A stretch of 64,000 nt of DNA, taken from Paraburkholderia translucens. Its GTDB lineage: Bacteria > Pseudomonadota > Gammaproteobacteria > Burkholderiales > Burkholderiaceae. This document shows, piece by piece, positions 57,950-64,000 of this stretch. The stretch is taken from NCBI RefSeq assembly GCF_020881035.1, contig NZ_JAJITC010000012.1, positions 1 to 64,000 on the forward strand. The letters run 5' to 3'. Positions within the stretch are counted from its first letter, which is position 1. Each line of letters begins with the position of its first letter. The position numbers were made by a program, and so were the translations under genes. The notes beneath the pieces were generated by a model. The model was not told the origin of the DNA and ran no database searches. It saw nothing but the letters and a program-made list of their open reading frames with translations.

Positions 57950-58694
57950 TTACCGCGATCGCCGTCGACCGGTTATGCACGCCGAGCGCCCGAAAGATCA
58001 CCGACAAATGCACTTTGACCGTGCCTTCGGCCACGCCGAGGTCGCGCGCGATCATCTTGTTGGTCCAGCCGCGATGCACGAGCCGCATGATGTCCTGCTG
58101 CCGCGGCGAGAGGTTCTCGAGCAGATGTTGCTGATGCGGCTGCAGCGACGGCAACTGCGTGACCGGTGTGGTCTGCGCGGCTGTGCTCTCGCCCGGCGCG
58201 CAGGCCGCTTGCACGGTGGCGCCCGGAGGTGGCACAGCAGTTGAACCGCTCGCATCGGCTGCCGCGCGTCCTGTCGCCTGGGCCTCGCGCGAGCCGAGCA
58301 GACTCAACGCCTCCATCGGCACGTAAGCGCCGCCGGACAGCACCAGCTCGATCGCCTTCAACATCACGCTGGCGGGCTGGCGCTTCGGTACGAAGCCGAG
58401 CGCGCCGGCCGCGAGCACTGCGCGCATCTCGTCGGGCGATTCCTCCGCGGACAGCACCACGACCGGGAGCGCCGGATTCGCCTTCAGCAGTGTTTCGAGC
58501 GATGTCGCGCCGCTCATACCCGGCATATGCAGATCGACGATCGCCAGATCGTGATTCGCGTCGGGCCGCGCGGCGGTCGCAAGGGTTTCCCAACTATCGG
58601 CTTCGTCGAACTGGGCATCGGGGTCGAAGCCGCGCAGCATGCCTTTGACGCCTTGCCGGATCAGTTCATGGTCGTCGGCTACAAGAAACTTCAT
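57915..58694 (-). CDS. NarL/LuxR-type response regulator
   Basis: This 259-residue regulator has a receiver domain (MKFLVADDHELIRQGVKGML, phosphoacceptor D54 in AIVDLHMPGMSG, PVVVLSAEES, FVPKR) and a LuxR DNA-binding domain (LSPRQQDIMRLVHRGWTNKM, then GVAEGTVKVHLSVIFRALGV). The linker of about 50 residues is Ala/Pro-rich and longer than usual. Its 3' end overlaps the convergent kinase gene by 35 bases. The target genes are unknown; the neighbouring cytochrome bd operon lies upstream in the same direction. Confidence 0.88.
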   Translation of the reverse strand: MKFLVADDHELIRQGVKGMLRGFDPDAQFDEADSWETLATAARPDANHDLAIVDLHMPGMSGATSLETLLKANPALPVVVLSAEESPDEMRAVLAAGALGFVPKRQPASVMLKAIELVLSGGAYVPMEALSLLGSREAQATGRAAADASGSTAVPPPGATVQAACAPGESTAAQTTPVTQLPSLQPHQQHLLENLSPRQQDIMRLVHRGWTNKMIARDLGVAEGTVKVHLSVIFRALGVHNRSTAIAVINGWLEGGKTL

Positions 58695-58887
58695 GATGTC
58701 TCCGCGAGTCGAGCCTGTCCGTTGTGGGCCGCCGGCCTCGTTCGATGCGCTTCGTGATGTTAAGGCAGGTCTCCCGCGCATAGGTTCCGGCTTGCTACGT
58801 AGACGAGCCGCGCGGCCCGTTTTTTAAGCGCTTGCGCGCACGATCCGGCACGTCATGACCGGCGGATCGATGCAGGTTCGCACGTCG

Positions 58888-59073
58888 CTATGTGACCGCA
58901 AACAACGTGGCGTTCATCAGAAGCTTGAACGCGAAACCGAGCGACATCGCCGCGGCCACGCCGAAGCACCATAGCGCGATGAACCAGAGCCAGCCCGGCA
59001 GTTTGCGGCCGGGCGATCCGGCGGCCGCTGCGGGAGCGCCTTGGCTTTCAGTGGTAGTGATGTTGGTCGTCAT
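58888..59073 (-). CDS. Small cytochrome bd-associated membrane protein (DUF2474/CydX-like)
   Basis: This 61-residue protein has one membrane helix (LWFIALWCFGVAAAMSLGFAF, residues about 29-50) followed by KLLMNATL, as in DUF2474 proteins found after cioB in proteobacteria. It would be the small third subunit of the oxidase. Its start overlaps the end of cydB by 26 bases. The Ala/Gly-rich N-terminus is not conserved in relatives that I know. Confidence 0.78.
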   Translation of the reverse strand: MTTNITTTESQGAPAAAAGSPGRKLPGWLWFIALWCFGVAAAMSLGFAFKLLMNATLFAVT

Positions 59074-60052
59074 GACGCACCTTGCCTCGAAAGACCCAGT
59101 AACCCATCGTCGTGTACGCGACGATGATCGGCAGGATCACCGCTGCGCCGGCCAGCGTGAAGGTCTGGCTCGTGCGCGGCGCGGCGGCATCCCATAGCGT
59201 GATGGTCGACGGGATCGCATACGGCCACAGGCTCACGAGCAGCCCGAGATAGCCGAGCAGCACGAGCGCCAGCGCGAGCACGAATGGGGTGTTGTGATGG
59301 CGCGCGTGCACCGCGCGATGCATGAAGAATGCGCAGATCGCAACGAGGAACGGTACCGGCAGCAGACGGTAGAAGATCCCATCGTGGAACCAGCGTTGCG
59401 CGATGCCCGCGTCCATCAGCGGCGTCCACAGACTGACCGCCACGATGAAGCCGAGCAGCACCAGGGTCAGCGGCCAGACGACGCGATGCAGGCGCCGCTG
59501 CAGATCGCCCTCGGTCTTCGCGATCAGCCAGCAGCAGCCGAGCAGCGCATAAGTGGCGACGAGCCCGAGGCCCGTCAGCAGGCTGAACGGCGTGAGCCAG
59601 CCGAACGCAGCGCCGGCATACGCGCCCTCGGCGACCGGAATGCCTTGCAGGAACGCGCCGAGCGCGATGCCCTGGAAGAACGCCGCGCCTGCCGAGCCGC
59701 CGATGAACGCGAGGTCCCACAGATGCTTCGTGCGACGTGCCTTCGCGCGAATTTCGAACGACACGCCGCGAAAGATCAGGCATACGAGCATGAACACGAG
59801 CGGCAGATAGAGCGCCGACAGCACGGTCGAGTAGACGACCGGGAACACCGCGAACAGCGCGGCGCCGCCGAGCACGAGCCAGGTTTCGTTGCCGTCCCAC
59901 ACCGGCGCGACCGTGTTCATCATCAGGTCGCGTTCCTTTTCGTCGGGGAAGAACGGAAAGACGATGCCGATGCCAAGATCGAAGCCATCGAGCACCACGT
60001 ACATGAAAAGGCCCAGCGCGATGATTGCGGCCCATACGACGGTTACGTCCAT
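59048..60052 (-). CDS. cydB: Cytochrome bd (CIO-type) ubiquinol oxidase subunit II
   Basis: This 334-residue membrane protein has about eight helices and subunit II landmarks: YVVLDGFDLGIGIVFPFFPDEKERDLMMNTVAPVWDGNETWLVLGGAALFAVFP (split at DGNETW) and VAYTTMGYWVFRGKV at the C-terminus. It forms the heterodimer with CydA. The gene starts 22 bases after the cydA stop in the same direction. Confidence 0.93.
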   Translation of the reverse strand: MDVTVVWAAIIALGLFMYVVLDGFDLGIGIVFPFFPDEKERDLMMNTVAPVWDGNETWLVLGGAALFAVFPVVYSTVLSALYLPLVFMLVCLIFRGVSFEIRAKARRTKHLWDLAFIGGSAGAAFFQGIALGAFLQGIPVAEGAYAGAAFGWLTPFSLLTGLGLVATYALLGCCWLIAKTEGDLQRRLHRVVWPLTLVLLGFIVAVSLWTPLMDAGIAQRWFHDGIFYRLLPVPFLVAICAFFMHRAVHARHHNTPFVLALALVLLGYLGLLVSLWPYAIPSTITLWDAAAPRTSQTFTLAGAAVILPIIVAYTTMGYWVFRGKVRHDDQHHYH

Positions 60053-60074
60053 GTTCTTTCTCTTGAGTCGTGGG

Positions 60075-61499
60075 TTAGACGGCGTCGATCATCTGATCGG
60101 CGGCGGACAGCGGCCGGCGCGCGCTCTGCGCGGGCGTCGGCTGCGGCAGACCATGGGGCCTGTCGTGCGACTTGCCGCCAGGCAGGGCGGGACCCGAGCG
60201 CATCAGCTTGAGCATGTAGTAGATGCCGGTGCCGAACACGAGGAAGTAGACGACCACGAACGTCATCAGCGACAGGCCGACCTGCTGCGTGGTCAGCGGC
60301 GATACCGCCTGCGACGTGCGCATCACGCCGTAGACGACCCACGGCTGGCGGCCCGCTTCCGTCGTGACCCAGCCGGCCAGCAGCGTGACGAAGCCGCTCG
60401 GCCCCATCGCGACGCACAGCCGCTGGAACCACTTCGCTTCGAACAGATGCCCGCGGCGCCGTAGTACCCAGGCCGCGATCGACATCGCGATCATCAGCAC
60501 GCCGAGGCCGGCCATGATGCGGAAGCTCCAGAACACGACGGTCGAATCCGGCCGGTCCTGCGGCGGAAATTCCTTCAGGCCGCGGATTTCTCCGTCCCAG
60601 CTATGCGTGAGGATCAGGCTGCCGAGGTGAGGCACCGACACCGCATAGCGTGTGGTCTCCGCCTTCATGTCGGGAATGCCGAACAGGTTCAGCGCGGTGC
60701 CGCCCTTTTCGGTATCCCAAAGACCTTCGATGGCCGCGATCTTCGCCGGCTGATACTCGCGCGTATTCAGGCCGTGCTGATCGCCGACGAATGCCTGAAT
60801 CGGCGTGAGGATCAACAGCAGCCACAGCGCCATCGAGAACATCTTCTTGACGGCGGGATCGCGCCGGCCGCGCAGCAGATGCCAGGCGCCGACCGCCGCG
60901 ACCACCAGCCCCGCGACGATGAACGCCGCGAGCGCCATGTGCGCGAGCCGGTACGGGAAGGAAGGATTGAAGATGATCTTGAACCAGTCGAGCGGCACGA
61001 CATGGCCGTCGACGACTTCGAAACCCCGCGGCGTCTGCATCCAGCTATTGGACGCGAGAATCCAGAAGGTCGAGATCAGCGTGCCGATCGCGACCATCAG
61101 CGTCGCGCCGAAGTGCGCGCGCGGACTCACGCGCTGCCAGCCGAACAGCATGATGCCGAGGAAGCCCGCTTCGAGAAAGAACGCGGTCATCACCTCGTAC
61201 ATCAGCAACGGGCCGGTGATGGGCCCGGCGAAACTCGAAAAGCCCGACCAGTTGGTGCCGAACTGATACGCCATCACGACGCCGGAGACGACGCCCATGC
61301 CGAAGGCCACTGCGAAGATCTTTGACCAGAACAGACAAAGATCTTTGTAGTACGCCTTGCCGGTTTGCAGCCAGCGCCATTCGAGTACGGCGATGAAACT
61401 CGCGAGACCGATGCTAAGCGCGGGGAAAACGATGTGAAAAGAAACGGTGAATGCGAACTGAATGCGGGCGAGATCGAATGCCGATATTGCGGAGGTCAT
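60075..61499 (-). CDS. cydA: Cytochrome bd (CIO-type) ubiquinol oxidase subunit I
   Basis: This 474-residue subunit carries the quinol site and haems b558, b595 and d, and reduces O2 to water. Landmarks are RIQFAFTVSFHIVFPALSIGLASF with the axial His, GVVSGVVMAYQFGTNW, MYEVMTAFFLEAGFLGIMLFGW, and GWVTTEAGRQPWVVYGVMRTSQAVSP. The Q-loop before GWVTTEAGRQPW is short, as in cyanide-insensitive CioA proteins. The ATG at 61499 is the first in the frame. It leads a cydA-cydB-small-subunit operon. Confidence 0.93.
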   Translation of the reverse strand: MTSAISAFDLARIQFAFTVSFHIVFPALSIGLASFIAVLEWRWLQTGKAYYKDLCLFWSKIFAVAFGMGVVSGVVMAYQFGTNWSGFSSFAGPITGPLLMYEVMTAFFLEAGFLGIMLFGWQRVSPRAHFGATLMVAIGTLISTFWILASNSWMQTPRGFEVVDGHVVPLDWFKIIFNPSFPYRLAHMALAAFIVAGLVVAAVGAWHLLRGRRDPAVKKMFSMALWLLLILTPIQAFVGDQHGLNTREYQPAKIAAIEGLWDTEKGGTALNLFGIPDMKAETTRYAVSVPHLGSLILTHSWDGEIRGLKEFPPQDRPDSTVVFWSFRIMAGLGVLMIAMSIAAWVLRRRGHLFEAKWFQRLCVAMGPSGFVTLLAGWVTTEAGRQPWVVYGVMRTSQAVSPLTTQQVGLSLMTFVVVYFLVFGTGIYYMLKLMRSGPALPGGKSHDRPHGLPQPTPAQSARRPLSAADQMIDAV

Positions 61500-62033
61500 G
61501 ATCGTGTTGTGCGCGATGGCCGCTCGAGTGGAATTACGCGCGTCGACCGGTGTCGATACGCACTGCGCTGGACGGATGGCGCAAGAGTAGGGGATCGAAA
61601 CAAAATGTGTTGCGATGCGTTGTGCGTCAAAAAACCGCCTTGTTTTATTCGAAACGAGCTTATTGACGGCATAAGCCGTTGATGAGTCTCACGTTTCTTT
61701 TATCGGCTGTGGCGTTGCCGTGCGCGCGTTGCAGCGCGAGCTGCGTCAATCGACCGCGCTGCAGCAATGCGCTTCGTCGCGCGGCTCTCTGACTTGCCCA
61801 GCTTCGGTCGCCGGCCGTCACCGTCGTCAACCGACAATCGATCCATCGGAACCGACTTCCTCGGTCCGCATGGGAATCAAGCGATTTATTTTACTTTTAT
61901 GCTTGTGTCGTTTCCCTTATTCATTGACGTATCCGCGCGACGTTCTGTCATGCATCGCGCGCATGCTTCGTGAACGGCTTTCGCTTTATCCACCTGCCGG
62001 CGACGGCAGACTTCACCGATAAGGAGTCAGCAG
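61500..62033. other. 534-bp divergent intergenic region
   Basis: No gene is supported. It holds promoters for cydA (minus) and the hydrolase gene (plus). On the minus strand a TTGACG at 61630-61625 is a possible -35 for cydA, but the matching -10 is poor. ACGGC-ATAA-GCCGT at 61666-61679 is a short hairpin. I found no FNR/ANR box (TTGAT-N4-ATCAA). AAGGAGTCAGCAG before 62034 is a good ribosome site. Confidence 0.4.
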
Positions 62034-62855
62034 ATGAGCACGATCAGGACGAAAGACGGTACCTCGATTTTCTACAAGGACTGGGGCAAGGGCCGCCCGG
62101 TCGTGTTTTCTCACGGCTGGCCTCTCACCGCGGACGCGTGGGATGCGCAGATGCTGTTTCTCGGCAGCAAGGGCTTTCGCGTGATCGCGCACGACCGGCG
62201 CGGTCACGGCCGTTCCGAACAGCCGTGGGACGGCAACGAGATGGACACCTACGCCGACGATCTCGCCGCGCTGATCGAACATCTCGACCTGCGGGACGCG
62301 ACGCTGGTCGGCCATTCGACGGGCGGCGGCGAAGTCGCGCATTACATCGGCCGGCATGGCACGGCGCGCGTCGCGAAGGCCGTGCTGATCGGCGCGGTGC
62401 CGCCCTTGATGCTGAAGACCGCGGATAATCCGCTCGGTCTGCCGATCGACGTGTTCGACGGCCTTCGCAAGAGCGTCGTCGACGATCGCTCGCAGTTCTT
62501 CAAGGATCTGGCCGTGCCGTTCTACGGCTACAACCGGGAGGGCGCGAAGGTGTCGCAGGGCGTGATCGATTCGTTCTGGCGGCAAGGCATGGCCGGCTCG
62601 ATCAAGGGGTTGTACGACTGCATCAAGCAGTTCTCCGAAGTCGACTACACCGAAGACCTGAAGAAGATCGACGTGCCGACACTGGTGCTGCACGGCGACG
62701 ACGACCAGATCGTGCCCATCGACGCAGCGGGCCGGCAGACCGCGAAGATCGTCAAGAACGCGACGCTGAAGGTCTACCCGGGCGGCCAGCACGGCATGTG
62801 CACGGTCGAGGCTGACAAGGTGAATGCTGACCTGCTCGAATTCATCGGCTCCTGA
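62034..62855 (+). CDS. Alpha/beta hydrolase, non-haem chloroperoxidase/arylesterase-like
   Basis: This 273-residue enzyme has the core fold with FSHGWPLTADAWDAQM, AHDRRGHGRSEQPW, the nucleophile elbow GHSTGGGEVAHYIGRHG (S95), a catalytic Asp in LHGDDDQIVPID and His in YPGGQHGMC. It resembles cofactor-free chloroperoxidases/perhydrolases that hydrolyse aryl esters and form peracids. The natural substrate is unknown. It is a single-gene unit, divergent from cydA. Confidence 0.9.
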   Translation: MSTIRTKDGTSIFYKDWGKGRPVVFSHGWPLTADAWDAQMLFLGSKGFRVIAHDRRGHGRSEQPWDGNEMDTYADDLAALIEHLDLRDATLVGHSTGGGEVAHYIGRHGTARVAKAVLIGAVPPLMLKTADNPLGLPIDVFDGLRKSVVDDRSQFFKDLAVPFYGYNREGAKVSQGVIDSFWRQGMAGSIKGLYDCIKQFSEVDYTEDLKKIDVPTLVLHGDDDQIVPIDAAGRQTAKIVKNATLKVYPGGQHGMCTVEADKVNADLLEFIGS

Positions 62856-63165
62856 GCGCTCGGCAACGTCATGGTGGGCTGAGGTGACGACGCGGGCGGC
62901 GGATGGTCGCCGCTTGCGTCAATCGTTCGTTCCAAAATGCGGCTTTAGATATACGATGTCACACAAAAGCTTCGATCGCATCTCATTGATTTTTAATGGT
63001 ATGCGGGACTTCGCGCAATCCATTTAAGGGTAAATGCGGAGTTGAAATCCATGGGGCCATCGTCGATAGTACGTTGTCGTACAACCGGAGCGCGGTTCGC
63101 GGCCCGCTCAACCCTGTGCCGGTCCCCTGTCGACCTCGCGCGCGGCGCAGTAAAAGGAACCCCTT
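62856..63165. other. 310-bp intergenic region upstream of udh
   Basis: No gene is supported. It includes an AT-richer segment (TCTCATTGATTTTTAATGG near 62980) and the candidate operator at 63073-63085. AAAAGGAACCCC before 63166 is the udh ribosome site. Confidence 0.4.
63073..63085. promoter_or_regulatory. Candidate GntR-type operator upstream of udh
   Basis: GTTGT-CGT-ACAAC is a perfect inverted repeat 80 bases before udh, inside GTAC-GTTGTC-GTAC. A degenerate copy (TATACGATGTCACACAAA) lies near 62950. GntR regulators of hexuronate genes often bind TTGT-N-ACAA-type dyads; no regulator is within the window. Confidence 0.45.
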
Positions 63166-63960
63166 ATGAAGAAAATTGCCCTGAGTGGCGCCGGCGGCCA
63201 GCTCGGCTCCGTGGTACGTGCTGAATTCGTCGCGCGCGGTGTGCCGTTGCGCTCGGCTGCCGGCTCGAAAGTGCTGACGCCGCTCGTCGACGGCGAAGAC
63301 GTGATGAATGGCGATCTGCGCGATCCGGCGATCGTCGACCGTCTGCTCAACGGGGTGGACGTGCTGATTCATTTCGCGGGCACGAGCGTCGAGCGTCCGC
63401 TGCCTGAAATCATCGAAAACAATCTGCGCGGCCTCGTCGAAGTCTACGAAGGCGCGCGCCGCAACGGCGTGAAGCGCATCGTGTTCGCGAGCTCGAACCA
63501 CGCGATCGGCATGTATCCGGTCACCGAGCATCTGAGCCTCGACTGCGAACTGCGCCCGGATGGGTTCTACGGGCTGTCGAAAGTGTGGGGCGAAGCGCTC
63601 GCGCGCATGTACTGGGACAAGCACGGCATCGAAAGCGTGTGCGTGCGCATCGGCAGCTGCCTCGAGCGCCCGACCGAGCCGCGCCACCTGAGCACCTGGT
63701 TCGGCCACAAGGACCTGTTTCATTTTCTCGATCGCTGCATCGAAGCGGAGGACGTCGGCTTCCTGACCATCTGGGGCGTGTCGGCCAATACGCGCAGCTG
63801 GTGGGACAACAGCGGCGCGGCGCGTCTCGGCTACGAGCCGAAGCAGAATGCCGAGGACTACGCCGAAGAGATTCTGTCGCGCCCGAATCCGCTCGATGAA
63901 CTGGGCCAACGCTTTCAGGGCGGCAGTTTCGTCGGCATCGACTATTCGCGTAAGGGTTGA
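63166..63960 (+). CDS. udh: Uronate dehydrogenase
   Basis: This 264-residue short-chain dehydrogenase oxidises D-galacturonate or D-glucuronate to the aldarolactone with NAD+. It is collinear with Agrobacterium Udh: ALSGAGGQLGSVVRAEFVARG (NAD-binding GxxGxxG), FAGTSVERPLPEIIENNLRGL, the catalytic Tyr in FYGLSKVWGEALARMYWDKHG, VRIGSCLERPTEPRHLSTWFGHKD, NTRSWWDNSGAARLGY and FQGGSFVG near the end. The start follows AAAAGGAACC. It probably opens an aldarate pathway that continues beyond the window. Confidence 0.93.
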   Translation: MKKIALSGAGGQLGSVVRAEFVARGVPLRSAAGSKVLTPLVDGEDVMNGDLRDPAIVDRLLNGVDVLIHFAGTSVERPLPEIIENNLRGLVEVYEGARRNGVKRIVFASSNHAIGMYPVTEHLSLDCELRPDGFYGLSKVWGEALARMYWDKHGIESVCVRIGSCLERPTEPRHLSTWFGHKDLFHFLDRCIEAEDVGFLTIWGVSANTRSWWDNSGAARLGYEPKQNAEDYAEEILSRPNPLDELGQRFQGGSFVGIDYSRKG

Positions 63961-64000
63961 GCCCCGGTCGGTTTGACGGGCGTTGCATCACGCGAGGAGC

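Noticed and set aside
61500..62033. FNR/ANR box for the cytochrome bd operon
   Set aside because: No TTGAT-N4-ATCAA match was found in the upstream region.

Overview
GC-rich DNA that reads as a Paraburkholderia/Burkholderia-type betaproteobacterial replicon (inferred from protein resemblance, codon bias, and gene families such as Mdc malonate decarboxylase, FisR/PDO/SQR and CIO-type cytochrome bd). The window is a metabolic/accessory region built from many short operons, with two stretches of gene decay. No rRNA, tRNA or CRISPR array was recognised.

Left end (0-5 kb): a decay zone. A LysR-type regulator is reduced to a remnant, and an acetyl-CoA hydrolase/CoA-transferase gene carries frameshifts, a deletion and a complete IS66-family element (1396-4002) flanked by an exact 8-bp target duplication. 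4.8-9.7 kb: a GlsB/YeaQ-like membrane protein, MgtC, a membrane metallophosphoesterase, a His-rich membrane protein, a RutE-like nitroreductase and AlkB.

9.9-14.8 kb: a YtfQ-YtfR-YtfT-YjfF galactofuranose-type ABC importer with a UUCG-loop hairpin terminator between the binding-protein gene and the rest. 15-20.2 kb: a DUF2784-like protein, PPK2, a CtpF-like P-type ATPase and two small exported proteins. 20.8-28.2 kb: a haem c-bearing outer-membrane protein and a dihaem cytochrome c, followed by a sulfide-oxidation module: FisR (sigma-54 activator with its three sensor cysteines), a -24/-12 promoter with upstream dyads, persulfide dioxygenase, a rhodanese-like/SQR fusion and a TauE/SafE exporter.

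28.2-36.8 kb: a tightly overlapping malonate decarboxylase operon (GntR-mdcABCDEGH, minus strand) divergent from an MFS transporter that probably supplies malonate. 36.8-40.7 kb: a DMT exporter/LysR divergent pair, arylamine N-acetyltransferase, an isoprenylcysteine methyltransferase-like protein and a GntR UTRA-like remnant. 40.7-47.3 kb: a HutC-type regulator and a polar amino-acid ABC importer divergent from a 2-oxoglutarate/Fe(II) oxygenase plus an FAD-linked D-2-hydroxyacid dehydrogenase. The shared intergenic region holds two GTATATAC sites, so this looks like one regulon for an unidentified amino-acid-like substrate.

47.3-50.2 kb: a polymorphic-toxin/immunity island. It has two displaced toxin tails with a shared linker, an Imm50-like gene, an in-frame fusion of an IS256-type transposase N-terminus to a toxin tail, and an intact RNase A-like toxin with a CdiI-like immunity gene overlapping at TAATG. 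This is the most unusual part of the window. 50.4-64 kb: a ModA-like binding protein, a 1138-residue GMC-oxidoreductase/alpha-beta-hydrolase fusion with a cysteine nucleophile motif, a sigma-like hypothetical protein, a hybrid histidine kinase convergent with a LuxR-type response regulator, cytochrome bd (CioAB type plus a small subunit), a chloroperoxidase-like hydrolase and uronate dehydrogenase.
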